This document shows, piece after piece, positions 11,711-24,318 of a stretch of 64,000 nt of DNA. The translations under genes and the position numbers were made by a program. The notes beneath the pieces are model-generated. The model searched no databases. It saw only the letters and a list, made by a program, of their open reading frames with translations, and was not told the origin of the DNA. Where the stretch lies: contig OX578284.1 in assembly GCA_951217055.1 (NCBI GenBank), forward strand, positions 15,309,687 to 15,373,686. The letters are read 5' to 3'. The stretch comes from Gerris lacustris (taxonomy: Eukaryota; Arthropoda; Insecta; Hemiptera; Gerridae). The first letter of the stretch is position 1; every line of letters begins with the position of its first letter.

Positions 11711-11861
11711 AAATATTAAGATAATTTCTGTATCTCGAAGTAAAGAACACAATGTCAAATTTCTATCTACACATCCATATATATAAAATATATTTTTGTA
11801 TATTTGTAATTCAATAGTTTTCTTAAGGTTCTAATGTTCTTTTTGTAGAACTCCATAATAA

Positions 11862-11917
11862 GGTTTAAAGAATGGACTTTTAAAACCTTGGTAGAACTAA
11901 AGTCCATTCTTTAAACC
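11862..11917. repeat. Perfect 19-bp inverted repeat with 18-nt loop
   Basis: GGTTTAAAGAATGGACTTT at 11862-11880 is exactly inverted at 11899-11917. It could be a tiny MITE remnant or a hairpin. No flanking duplication was identified. Confidence 0.6.
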
Positions 11918-13220
11918 ATATTTGTAATTGTAACTGTATATATATGATCGATAAGTGTAAACGTACATACATACATATATATATATAAATGTGTAGGTTT
12001 TGGATGTTGACTTATACCACTCTGCCTTTAAACCATTTAATTTTAACTTTCATGTTATTAAAAATAATAAGATTTTTTTTTTTTTTAATGATTTATATAT
12101 AATCAAAACAATTACTTTAATTAAATTATTTTTCTTGTCACCAACAATTACTACCAATAATTTTTCACACCTAATTTTTTTTGTTCAAAATAATTATCTG
12201 AATGTTTCATATAAAAATGAATGGTATACAAAAACCACTTTTTCTTTAATGAAATGGTTAACTTAAAACGTAATACTTAATTAAATAAATGAAACAACGC
12301 TGTTTATATAATTGATATTATAATAATATATTTTTAAGAATTAAAAAGTTTGTCTAATAACTTTAAATTCGTAAAAGGGACACAGGGAATTTGGTTTACA
12401 TATAATTTATATTAAAGATGACACACCGGGGATTTTTACTAAATTAAATTTGATTAAATTATTTTTTGTATTAAAAACCTACAAAACTGTTACTCGTATT
12501 ACAAAACTTCTTTTCTAAAAATCCGACTTTTTGTTTTAAAAAAATGGGAGCAATCACGTCCAATATTAATTAATAAATAATTTTAATGTAATTTTTTTTT
12601 TCTTAAATTTACTTATTATAAATTAATAACAATAATAACAATTAGCTATAACGAAAGTTATCGATCATTTCATAATTAATATTATTAATCAATACTTCCA
12701 AACATCATCCAAGTAATATAAATAATCAATCAATATTACTAATCTTTAGTGAATAGTGATAAAACAAATTAATAATATTCAACATTAATAGCTTATAATA
12801 ATTATGAATCCATTATAAGCATTATTAATAGATAATGAATGAGTAATTATCAATCAATAATAATCATCAATAGATTATGATAGGTAATCATCAATGGATA
12901 ATAATCACTTATCAATTGATTACACAACTCTAAGAGCAATAAAGAGATTTGAAACTAATCTTTTCTTGTTAAGATTTGGTTTACTAAAGAGCGTATTCTT
13001 AATCACTTCTAATCATTGATGGGAATTTTTTTATCCAGGGCTTGATATTGCGTTATCAAGTTTTGTGCTTTAATCATTAATATCTGGTCTCAACTCATAA
13101 GTAGTAAGTACGAAACAATCACTCGTCCGTCTTGTTTGGTCTAAGAGTTGCTCATAAGGCGGAGGAACTAAACGAGCTAGAGATATGAAATGAGCTACGA
13201 TAAAGTTTGGCTATTGAAGA
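11918..13220. other. AT-rich low-complexity stretch
   Basis: Mostly AT-only sequence. Between about 12655 and 12930 it becomes a drifting AATAATCATCAAT-like repeat. No gene seen. Confidence 0.5.
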
Positions 13221-13223
13221 AAT

Positions 13224-13520
13224 AGTAGTAAGGTTCTAGTACCTACTAGTAGTAGACAGGTAAGACGAACAACTTGTTCGAACCTAGCAATTAAGCCTTT
13301 TTTTATTTTATGCCCATTTTAATAGTACCGTGGTAGAGTTGCAGCCACTTCACACATCATACCTCAGTACAGTGTACCACCAAAGCGGGTATGGTGTGAT
13401 CATTAGTGAGCCATATAAATCATAGCATCACAGCGTAGGATCGAAACCTCGACCTCGTGCCACCCTAGATTCATTGATGGTCGAGCAGACGTGGCAAGCA
13501 ATTTAATCCATCCGGCTGGC
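13224..13520 (-). mobile_element. tRNA-derived SINE, copy 1 (minus strand)
   Basis: Shares its body with copies at 20500-20850 and 31757-32075. On the minus strand each has a box-B-like block, variants of GGGTTCGATCC, then a shared body (GTGTGAAGTGGCTGCAACTC, TAATTGCTAGGTT), and ends in a (TAC)n tail seen on the plus strand as (TAG)n at the left. Order and tail fit a tRNA-headed SINE. The tRNA head is degenerate, so the parent tRNA cannot be named. Confidence 0.65.
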
Positions 13521-14225
13521 TCCTTATGCTGTTGGATTAAATCTCTAACTTATCATCGTATCGTGGTTGGAGTCTCCAACGAGCTTTGCTTATATTAATA
13601 ACTGTAGGTAGATTTTGGGGGCCCCCAGTAGCTCAATGCTATCTTGTTCGCTTGTCACACAGTTTTCAGGTTATACTCCTGTCTCCGGCAAGGGGTAGAA
13701 TTTTCACACTCAATATTTTCAAGATGGTGAACAACCATTTTTAGTCAGCTGATTAACAACGTTTCTCTTGAAGTTGAGGCCTTGAAGAGTAAGAAAAGAA
13801 TGTGTGATTTTATTTTCATTCTTTGCCGCCATTTTGATAAAACAAGTATGGCCGAAATGTGTGGGTATTAAAAAAAATGTATGCTCAAATGGCATGTTAC
13901 ATATCATTCTACAGATATTATATTTTCAGGTCGATTAAGAATATGAAAGTTTAGCTAAAAAAAAAAAAATTCCAGGTAGCTATATTGAAAACAAATATGG
14001 CATATATGATTTTTTTTACACCAGTACGTTCAGATTCAAAGCTCTTTCTAACTCTAACGCCAACTCTTTTTCTTTCACCGACACTATATATTATGATACT
14101 GGAGTAGCATGGCGAAATTGTATGTGGCTATTGATCATTTGTAGTAGAAAGTCAATTTTGAACAATAGATTTACTATTTGAGAAAAGACTTTCATTATTC
14201 CTTACCACGTGAATTAAACTTCTTA
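13521..14225. other. Non-coding stretch
   Basis: Contains a weak tRNA-like block at about 13624-13695 (AGTAGCTCAATGCT ... CAGGTTATACTCCTG), too degenerate to call. A short TTCACACTCAATATTTTCAAG sequence near 13703 resembles repeats at 56440 and 63735. No gene seen. Confidence 0.35.
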
Positions 14226-14640
14226 AAAAATGGTTACGTTATTCTTTTATTATGAACACTTCTCTTACAGTCTGACAGTCACGTAATTCTATTATTATGA
14301 ACACTTCTCTTCCAAGCCAACGTTCTTGTTATTCTCTTACTATGAACACTTCTCTTCCAAGCCAACATTCTTGTTATTCTCTTACTATGAACACTTCTCT
14401 ACAAGCCAACGTTTTTGCTGTTCTCTAACTATGAACACTTCTCTTCCATGCCAACGTTCTTGTTATTCTCTTACTATGAACACTTGTCTTCTATGCAAAC
14501 GTTCTTGTTTACTATGAATACCTACTTCTCTTCAAAGCATAAGTTCTAGTTATTCTTTTATTATAAACACTTCTCTTCAAAGCACAAGGTCATGTTATTC
14601 TCTTATTATAAACACTTCTCTAGATTGCAAATTTTTTTGG
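14226..14640. repeat. 45-bp tandem repeat, about nine units
   Basis: The landmark TATGAACACTTCTCTT recurs at 14251, 14296, 14341, 14386, 14430 and 14475, a 44-45 bp spacing. The unit is 15 codons long, which explains a spurious 63-codon open frame at 14326-14517. Confidence 0.85.
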
Positions 14641-16015
14641 CTCGAAACAATGTATGTTTTCTGCTACAAACAATGATTTCACGGTTGTTAATTTTGATTT
14701 TACTTAACATTCACTTAAAACGACTTCATGAATATTTGAGGATATCTAACAATCCAAATCCAAAACACAACAACCCTCTTCTATTGAAGGAATAGGTAAT
14801 ACGGAGTTAGCATATTGATTTATATCAACTGCATTATCTAGTTTACCAGACTTTATTTTTATTTTTTAATAATTCACATCATTGTTTTATTCAACATCCG
14901 TGACCTATCTACCGCTTTCTTGCTCTTACAGCATATAATCATCCAATACAATTCTAAACATGATATTTTATACAAATGTTTTAATAGGTCAATAAAAATG
15001 TTCATTTTTTGATTTTATCTAAATTTATTTTTTAGGTCGAGAAACTTTTGCATTCCAATTAACAAATAGATTCACCGTGAAAAATTGGGTACATTTGAAT
15101 CACAAATGTTGATTGAAACAAATTTCCATCTCAATGTCAATGTTGATATTGAAAATAGAATATTCACGATACCACCAAATAGAATATCATGAAAGGCCAA
15201 AACGAGAAATTGATTGAATTTACATATGAAATAGTTTTTTTTTTTTTCTATCGCAATGTTCATATTGATTGATATTTTATATACTTTTTAGATGTTTATT
15301 ATCAATTTGTTTTTTTGTTCATTTAACATTTTTTATTTATTTTCTTTCTCTAATACATAATTATAAATGGTAAATAAATTTAATCCTAAACATTCATTCT
15401 TTTTCAAGTATATAATAGAAAAATCATTAAATATTAATAAGATTTATTTAATGTCACATTAAACATATTGTTCATTTGCATAACGGTAAATGATAATTTG
15501 AAAATTAACAACAAAAAAAATTAAAATTAAACGTTTATCCTTAAATTCTTAATTGGAGCTGACAAATGTTTATTTTTTAAAATAACGATGTACCATTATT
15601 TTTTTATCATTTTTATTATTTATCATCTATTGAAATAGAGGGAGAAATATTATTGAAGAAAAAATAAGATGTAATGGGATTAATAAAATAAGTAATTTAT
15701 TTTTACTGTTCAATAAAAGGTCATTAAGGTGGGGCACAGAAGGAGGGGGGGGGGGGGGGGTGTTAGGTCACTTATTTCATAAATACGATTTATAATATGC
15801 TTAGAATTGGGAATTTCTCATAATTATATTGATGTTTAGAATTCAATTCCGTGTAAAGCGTATTAGGCCTCCCAGAAACTGTGTTCTAGGTTTTAGGATA
15901 ATAATTTTTCAGAATTATTACTTCAGTGATAAAAATGGCACATTTAAATTATTGTTTGCTCAAAACTTATTATTTGGGGGATATAGATATCATATAAATG
16001 AAAATTTAACGGTAC
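14641..16015. other. AT-rich stretch with a 16-base G run
   Basis: No gene is recognisable. An uninterrupted run of 16 G lies at 15745-15760. Confidence 0.45.
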
Positions 16016-16340
16016 TTCTTTAGATTGTTACTCCCCTGTTTTTTTTTTTTTAGAATATAATTGGATATAATTATTTTTACATTCCTTTGCCTAAATAACT
16101 ATTAAGACAAAGGGATGTTTAGTCCAATGTACTTTGGGAACAAAGGAATATCACACTTCTGTTTTTATAAGGGGAGTAACAGTCTAAAGAATAACATTCC
16201 ATACACCTTCTTTAGAATTTTATTCTTTTCTGTTTATTTATAAAGGGAGTAACAGTCTAAAGGAGAACATTCCGTACACCTTCTTTAGATTTTTACTCCC
16301 TTCTGTTTTTTTTTTATAAGGGGAGTAACAGTCTAACGAA
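16016..16340. mobile_element. Tandem array of three CTTTAGA-TIR MITE units
   Basis: A full unit (16016 to about 16190) is followed by two short units that keep only the terminal repeats and a T-rich middle. Linkers between units are near-identical (ACATTCCATACACC and ACATTCCGTACACC). This looks like amplification of a linked block rather than three independent insertions. Confidence 0.7.
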
Positions 16341-17600
16341 TAGCCAATTTAACTATTATTTTGATAATACGAATGAATTTTGTCTTACTATAAATAAATT
16401 TATAAAATGGAGAATAATCTTTGTTCAGAATCAAAGAATTTTCTTAAAAACTCCAATTTTGAAGAACCTGCTGCACTTTCAATTTTTTATATTATCACAT
16501 ATAAATACATACTTATAATATATTATATTGAATTAATATTTCATTTTTGTATATATGTATATACGAAAAGAAAATACTTTTTCTAAATTAACAAAAATAT
16601 TATGCTTTTTCCTATTTACCTGATAGGAATATGATTTTTTTATTTTTTTTTTATTTGGCAAGAATTTGTCGTTATAATAATTAATAAAGAAATAAAATGT
16701 TGGTTTTTAATTTATAAGATAATAAAAATATGCTTTACCAATAATTTTTTACTGGAGTTTTGAGTTGGACACTCAAAATTTAAATATTATTATAAAAGAA
16801 TATTTTAAGAAACATTGTAATTCTAACATCTTAAACTTAGAATTTACATTAAGTCAAGCTTTACATAAATATTAATAGAATTTAATTTTATAAATTTCGA
16901 GCTATTTGTAATTCACGGTAATAGATAATATCAGTAAGAACAATTCTAGTAATAAAATATACCTGTTTAATATTATGATTTTTAATGCCACAAGAAAATA
17001 CCAGAACCAATATAATTTAATTATGGAATCGTAGCTTTCTTCCCCAAATATTTCCGTAGAAGTCTATGTTAAAAGTATATTATTTTATTACTCTGCCGCT
17101 TTAACACTATTAAATTGCTTATTTAGAAATGTATATAATTATTCATTATATTAAATAAATATTTATTACAGATAATACACTTAATTAACTCTAATTACAT
17201 TAACTAATTAATGATTTCTATTTTACTTTACCTCTTTCTATATAATAAAGAGTAATCTAATTTATATTTTTATATTGTTATTTATATATTCAGAGGGATA
17301 TTTAATAAAGGGATGTTTTTATTATATATTTATTTAATCTATGTTTATACATGTATATTTAAATTACTAATTACGGTGAGTAATAATGATATTTAATTTA
17401 TCTATTGTAAGGCATTTTTTTAATTAATCTGATATATTATATAGACTTCCATGGTTGTAGGGTTACATTTTTAATCTTTTAGGTAATATAATGCGTTAAG
17501 TCAGACATGGAGTAGTAATAAACTTTATTAATGCCCTATAGACCTAAGGAAGACTGAAGAATGCGTTAATTATGTGATTTAAGCTCAATTGGTAGAAGCT
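16341..17600. other. AT-rich non-coding stretch
   Basis: AT-rich sequence with homopolymers. No gene, RNA gene or paired repeat seen. Confidence 0.45.
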
Positions 17601-17609
17601 ATGTTAAGT

Positions 17610-18420
17610 ACAGTTCAGTTAATTTTCTAATTAATAAAAGTCCAGTTGCATTTAAGTGTAAAATACCTAGTACAGTTTGTTGCAGAAGAACCGAGTTCAC
17701 TTGCATTTTGAGTTACTAAATCGAGTTCAGTTTAGTCTCACGTAGCTTTATGGAGATCGGTTCCATTTCTAGTTACTATACCTAGTATAATTTGTAGCAG
17801 ATGAACCGAGTACACTTGCCTTTAGAGTTACTATATTGAGTTCAGTTTAGTCTCACGCAGCTTCATGGAGATCTGTTCCATTTCTAGTTTCTATATCTAG
17901 TATAGTTTGTAGCAGATGAACTGAGTTCACTTGCTTTTTGAGTTACTATATCGAGTTCAGTTTAGTCTCACGCAGCTTTATGGAGCTCTGTTCCATTTCT
18001 AGTTACTATACCAAGTATAGTGTGTAGAAGATGAACCGAGTTCAGTAGGATTTTGAGTTACTATAACGAGTTCAGTTTAGTCTCATGTAGCTTTATGGAG
18101 ATCAGTTCCATTTCTATTAATTATACCTAGTAAAGTTTGTAGGAGATGAACCGAGTTCACTTGTTTTTTGAGTTACTATAACGAGTTCAGTTTAGTCTCA
18201 CGTAGCTTTATGGAGATCAGTTCCATTTCTAGTTACTATACCAAGTATAGTTTGTAGCAGATAAACCGAGTTCAGTAGGATTTTGAGTTACTACAACGAG
18301 TTCAGTTTAGTCTCATGAAGCTTTATGAAGATCAGTTCCTTTTCAAGCGACTATATCTAGTATAGTTTGCAACAGATGAATCGAATTGACTTACATTGGT
18401 GGTTACTATATCAAGGAATG
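17610..18420. repeat. 115-bp tandem repeat, about seven units
   Basis: TTTAGTCTCA begins at 17731, 17846, 17961, 18076, 18191 and 18306, an exact 115-bp period. Units share AGTTCAGTTTAGTCTCA, CTTTATGGAGATC and GATGAACCGAGTTCA. The outer units are more diverged. No frame is conserved through it. Confidence 0.9.
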
Positions 18421-18775
18421 ATGATTAACTCTGTTGACTAAGGTTGGGATAGCGAGTCCTACTTCTAATCTCTTATCATAGTTTGTTCCACTTTGTAGCA
18501 TTTAAATTAATTTCAGTTTTATCTGTTTTAGTTAATTTGTTTCTCGTTGCTAATTTACTTCTCTGTTATAAATTGGAGGTAATATCGTTCTGATCAACAT
18601 TTACGTTGTGAAGTTTACACCATCTAGCGGTGTAATGTCTCAAACTAAATGTTTTGTAGTTCTGCTCACTAGGAGTGGTCCTTTTCCCTATTTCTTTTAT
18701 CATCATCATCCCCACCTTGGGCTTACCACTTGGTTCTCTGTAGTTGTACTCCCAGTTGTCCTGGTAAAGCCTGTA

Positions 18776-19406
18776 TGAGGTCTGTTAAAAAAATACGAGG
18801 AGTACTGACGTCATAAAACAAAACGTACTTTATTGAGAAGTTACAAGTCTGGATCCCCTTCAAAGTACTCTCCTCCCCAACGTACACACTTATTCCAACT
18901 GTGTTTCCACTTATTGAAACAATTCTGGTACGCTTCTTTTGGAATGTCCTTCAGCTCCTTCGTCGCATTTGCCTTAATCTCGGGAATCGTCTAAAATCTT
19001 CTTCCTTTCAAGGGTCTTTTGAGTTCGGGGAACAAGAAAAAGTCACAAGGGGGAAGGTCAGGGGTGATATGATCCTTGACAAGAAGTTTTCATCTTCTTT
19101 TGAACGATCAAGCAGTTCCTGACAAACCCGCATAGCAAATGTTTCAGTCGCAGATTTTTCAAGTTTAACACAAAATTGCACAGCAAGTCGTTGCTCATTC
19201 AGGTCATTCATTCATGAAATTTGACAAACAAAAAAATTGCCCTTCACTAAAAACCGTAGCTTATCAACTAATAAAGATATCTGCAATCGTGAAACATTGT
19301 TATCATCAGCTGATCTGTACAAACCTAGCGACACCAAGCAGATTCCCTTGAGACCAACTGGAGCCACGCAATTCAAACAGTCCGCGTATTTTTTGAACAG
19401 ACCTCG
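18776..19406 (-). mobile_element. Internally deleted mariner-like element
   Basis: The terminal repeats read GAGGTCTGTT then AAAAAATACG at the left, and the inverse CGTATTTTTTGAACAGACCTC at the right. On the minus strand the frame at 19008-19211 fuses a mariner N-terminal piece (QRLAVQFCVKL) to a middle piece (QELLDRSKEDENFL), then to residues near the FFLFP region. The segment after that reads as decayed transposase C-terminus. At about 630 bp it is half a full mariner, so it is non-autonomous. Confidence 0.75.
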
Positions 19407-20254
19407 GACTAGGCCACATACTGATTGTATGTGATCTAACGCAGGCTTTACCTGCACATGGTATAATCCCTGTAAAATAATCAATATATTTGATATTAAT
19501 TTTATTAAAAAAATATATATATTCTGAATATTGAATTGGCATTTGTACATTAATAAAATTACTAGCTTTTGGCAATTGCTCTTACTGATTAAACCCACAA
19601 CCACCAAAATGTATTGTTCTTAAAGAGTGTGCACAAGTTCCTCAATTTTCTCAGGAGTTATAAAGAAACGTAAATTTAACAATCTTAAGTAACACTTACA
19701 TTTAACCACAAAACTCAATAATAGTTAACGGAGCTTAACATAACACAAAACACACAAATTCCTTACATTAACTTAGCTTAAGTTAGAATATGATTTATTA
19801 AGAGGTAAATTTTCATAATAAACTGGCATTATTAGTCCACGATTTACGTGTAAATACACAAAAATACATAAAAATGTAAAATTAACTAAGTATCATAATT
19901 GTAAGTTTTTACACCCCTAGCTTATTGTATATTTTAACTTAAAACTAATATATAGCATATTACACATATTTTAGGGAGCTAATAACACTATAATAAGGCT
20001 TATTAAATAAGTAAAGAGTAACATTAAAAATTGTTAAAAAAACATAAATTTTAAAAATAGATTGTCGAATGATAAAAGGCCACATTGTTGAACAGAAGGA
20101 TAATAATTAAATTAATCGTAAAATATATATTAATTAATTATCAGTGGTCAGATAAGTACAGTTTGTTTGATAGAATTGACAATAATATTTTATATATTAT
20201 ATAGATTTTTGGTATATTAGATATAGTATATAGTCATTATAATTTTAAATCGTC
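19407..20254. other. AT-rich non-coding stretch
   Basis: No gene seen. Confidence 0.4.
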
Positions 20255-20505
20255 AGGTATATGACAATTTAAATGATTAGACGGGAAGCATCTGAGAATC
20301 GTACCAGATCACTTCTTACACTCACAAAACATCCTGCCATCTTTTGACACACATTCTTACAGGACACTGTCGACTTAATAGACATCAACACCTGCTTATG
20401 CAGTCTATGTGAGGAAGAGGATGAAACCTCTTCAAACCTTATCAGCAACCAGTATTAACTCGCCTGAGGTGGGAAACCATTCTGCCTACTGAAGAACTAG
20501 TAGTA
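20255..20505 (+). pseudogene. 3' end relic of a non-LTR retrotransposon (LINE)
   Basis: In one frame, bases 20381-20446 read as a short Cys motif followed by acidic residues (CSLCEEEDETSSNLI), a pattern typical of the region after reverse transcriptase in Jockey/I/CR1-type LINEs. After a one-base frame change the next residues (PVLTRLRWETIL) also fit that region. The relic ends at a (TAG)n tract. No reverse transcriptase core remains. Confidence 0.5.
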
Positions 20506-20850
20506 GTAGTACTTCCTACAAGACGGGTAGGACAAACCACTTGTTGGAACCTAGCAATTAAGCCATATTTTAGGCCTATTTTACTAGCCATTTTTAGACC
20601 AATTTTACTTCTCACATCATGCATCTGTACAGTGCACTGTCGAAGCAAGTATGGTGTAGTCATTAATGAGCTATATAAATTATAGCATCAAAGAAAGAGA
20701 ACCCCTTAGGGGGTGACCTCGCCCTGCACTGTCCTTGATTCATAGATGCATATCAGAGTATCATGGCACGAGATCGAACCCATGACCTTGAGTCGCTTCG
20801 AGTCATTGATAGCTGGGCAGGTGCCTAAAGCCCCTTGGCCATGCTGGGAC
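20500..20850 (-). mobile_element. tRNA-derived SINE, copy 2 (minus strand)
   Basis: The longest of three copies. Read on the minus strand it has a box-A-like TGGCCAAGGGGC and a box-B-like GGGTTCGATC in its head, the shared body, then a (TAC)n tail. That tail merges with the (TAG)n tract ending the LINE relic on the other strand. Confidence 0.65.
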
Positions 20851-21894
20851 CCTCAACTAAGCAAAGCACTCAGTTTTTGAGAGAAAAATTAGTATACCTA
20901 AAAAGTAGTATCTGTAGTTTACCTTTCTTTCTTTTAGATCACTTATAGTGAAAACTTTGATTATAACATTTTTATCTCTAAAATTCAGACTGATTATTTA
21001 ATAATCCTAAAATCCACTAAAATGTTGGCTATGTATGTTTTACATTAGAGATATACTGATCTAGTTAGTGAGTGATAGTTATTGGGTAACATCTGTAAAT
21101 TCTAATTGATAATATGTCTAACAGTTATTTTAGTAAGCAGATCTTATTTAGCAGACAGGGAAATTGTTTGAATTTCATAAAATATTGATGTTTATTACGA
21201 TTGATTTTCGATGCACAATAGTCGATGTTAACAAAGTATCTTTTTTTTTTTTTTTTTTTTTTACGAGATATTAAAGTAGATGTAGTCTCACTAGATCAGA
21301 GGGAATATAAAGTGAAAACTTATATAAATATTTTAATAAAATATTAAAATCCTTGATGTTGAAAATAAATAAAATATTTACTATTTATCTAAACATGTAA
21401 TAAACAAACAGCGATAGATGATTAGCTATAAGATTCATACACAATTTATTATGAGGACATTAATAAATCATTAAATGAATACATATAATAATAGTAAAAA
21501 TCCTATTATAGTGTCATTAATGCTTCCTCTATTTGAAAAACTAAAAATAATAATATACTTATTTACAATTCATTTTTAAAATTATAAATTGACTAAATAT
21601 TTTATATAAGCTTACATTTATTATTATTTAGCAAATATTTTTAATTAATTCTATTTTCTAATTAATTTAGCAAGTTCACATTGAAAACCTTTAGATATAA
21701 TTCCCTGTCAATTTAACAGACTGTTAATTTTAACGATTGAATAAGAAAATGTCAGAAGTTAAAACAAAATATGTTTCAATGAAGTGTCAGATTTTTTTTT
21801 TTTTTAATCTTAATAAAAACTACATATCTTAAAAGTATTTTGATTAAAATGTCCTTCTACATATTATATATCATTCATAAGAAGTAAGACCAAT
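20851..21894. other. AT-rich non-coding stretch
   Basis: Contains a T run of about 22 at 21241-21262. No gene seen. Confidence 0.4.
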
Positions 21895-22760
21895 TTAAAA
21901 TGGAAGTTAAAGGATTTTATCATTTGTGATGAGAGAAGTTCTTACAAACTGAGGTAAAAAGGATCTTTTTACAAGATAGGGAAAGGAATTAATATAAATG
22001 ACGAACCTTAAGACAAATAGAAGTAATGAAATGTCTTAAAAATGAACGTGAAGACCTTCCGTTAATATAAGTAAGAAGGCATCCTTGAAAATGGGTACAG
22101 TAGTATATATTTTAGAGAAGTATACAAAAGACCCTTAAGTGAATGTAGGGGGATTCTTACAAATAAAGGTTATTTGAAATCTAACTAGTGGGAAGTGAGA
22201 GCCATTAATTGCAAATGGAGGTCAAATTATCCTTATTTCTTCCGTTAACAATTCTTATTACAAAAATAGAGGCAACAGGAATTGTTGCAGATGACGGAAA
22301 GTGTTCCTTTTTAAGATTATAGGCATGATTCTTACACATTATGAAGATAAAGGAACCTCCCTACGTAGAAGGTATGAGGAATTCTTTACAAATGGATGAT
22401 AAGTACATTCTTAAAAGTAGAAGCAAAAGTAATTGTTACAAGTAGTTGAAAGAGGAATTCTATTTTACTCCTAATGGATTCTTACTAATGGAGGAAAAAG
22501 TAACCTTACTTACAAGAAAAGGCGAGAGAATTCTTAGCTAGTAGAGGCAAGAGAGAATTCTAATAAATGTTGGGGAAATGGACATTCTTAGAAGTAGAGG
22601 AATAATGAACTCTTATACTAATAGAGGTGAGAATTTCTAAAAAAAATTGCTATAAAAGATCCTTTTCACAAGTAGGGGTAAGAAAATGTATTATGTTATA
22701 TGTATTGAGATTAAAGGACCATTATGCAAGTGTGGATGATTTAAAGATACTAATATATAT
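21895..22760. repeat. Degenerate minisatellite, roughly 30-35 bp unit
   Basis: Diverged copies of a purine-rich unit around GGAATTCTTACAAATGGAGG recur through the stretch. Spacing varies because of indels and no frame survives. Confidence 0.55.
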
Positions 22761-23284
22761 CTGAAACTAATAAGTTTAATATACTATATAATTAAAAAAT
22801 ATCTTAACTTAGTAAAGGTGTATTAAAACATAGTGTTTTTTTTTGACAGGATTAAGGAAAAGTTGATGACTTTAATAAGGTTGTCAATGTTCACATCTAG
22901 TAAAATATGGCAGGTTATAATCATTTATAATTATCTTTTTATTTAATTTTCTATTACTTTTATAAATTTTAATTTTAAGACTAGGGGTGTATTAAAAGTT
23001 ACATATTTTTAAAAAAATTAAACGATTTCACTTGAATACCTGTATAACCATCAATAAACCATGAATTCATGGTTTAAATTTCTACACTATACAATGGGAC
23101 CGAAGTCAATTAAAATAGAAATCTAACGCTAACAATTATTAATAATAAAGACTAGACATAATGGCATTAAAAAAAGGACTAGATTTCGATTAAATAAAAA
23201 TAAGATAATTTAATTATCAATGAGTAACTTACATATAATGTTGTTTTTACTAAAATAATCCCCAAAGATTTTGGGTCTATAAGG

Positions 23285-23646
23285 GTAGTGACACACTTCG
23301 CCACCCGGGTAGTGCCACCTAGGTGGCGCCCATCTGGTTCATGCCACTTGCTCCCGCCACCTGACTTGTACCATCCACTTATATGAGGGATGCAGTCAAC
23401 CCCTTATTTGATTTCCCCTATATTTGATTGAAGGAGTGGGGGCTGAGTGGCAGGGACTTGGGTGGCACCGTGTGACAGGCTCAATTGAAAACAATCGGTT
23501 GACCGGGTGGCGCCACCTGTGGGTGGTGGCTAGACCATCGGACGGTCGACCGTGTAGTGCCACCCGGCAGGTGGCGCCACCTCGTGTGACAGGTTCCATC
23601 TATTCTCATTGACGACCGGGTAGCGCCACCCAGGTGGCGCTACCCG
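23285..23646. mobile_element. GC-rich element built of GGTGGCGCCACC palindromes
   Basis: A sharp GC-rich island in AT-rich DNA. GTGGCGCCAC-like dyads occur repeatedly, and the ends carry GGGTAGTG and CGCTACCC in inverted orientation. GTGTGACAGG recurs inside. Overlapping open frames on both strands are consequences of the GC content. Most likely a MITE; no target duplication was found. Confidence 0.5.
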
Positions 23647-23960
23647 GCAACAAAACCATGATACATTAAATATGTTTGTAAAATAGGTCCTTAAGAGAAC
23701 GCATGTATTAATGCAGTGGCTCCTTAATGCCATAATTATTTTGGAAAGAGTTTCTCAAACAATAAAAAATTAACTTTAATATTAAATTGATTTTTCTAAT
23801 GGTTACATGATCTTTTTGGTTTAAATTAACTGTAATTTTACATGTAAATTACTCATTGATATAATGCTGACATTTAAAAAGGGTTTTATTTGTGGAAATA
23901 AATTTTTAGCTAGGAGATTTAGCAGAAAAAAATTGAGAGAGGTGGCAGTGCGGTGAAATT

Positions 23961-24040
23961 ATAGAGGAGCAGGTAGCTGAAGGTTGCTTGCAGATAAATT
24001 ATAGAGGAGCAGGTAGCTGAAGGTTGCTTGCAGATAAATT
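23961..24040. repeat. Exact 40-bp tandem duplication
   Basis: Two back-to-back copies of a 40-bp unit starting ATAGAGGAGCAGGTAGCTGA, with no differences between them. Confidence 0.9.
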
Positions 24041-24318
24041 TTATAATAATCATCATCTAACGGCTGCGTTGTGTCTCACTTTGCTTTTACCTGAAATATT
24101 AAAACTAAAGATTATTCAAACAATTCTCTAAAATTAAGATAATTCAAATCTTGATACAATTGTTATTTTTAAATTGATTTTTCAAAGAATTTACAATAAT
24201 GATCTGGATCCATGTAAATTATAATTTGAATCGTGGTAGCTCACAAATAGTGGCAAATGTGAAGAATTGTAGTTCCTGATTGACAAAAGATTGTGTAAAT
24301 TGGCTATTTTCATATATA

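Noticed and set aside
14326..14517. 63-codon open frame
   Set aside because: It arises because the tandem unit is 45 bp, a multiple of three.
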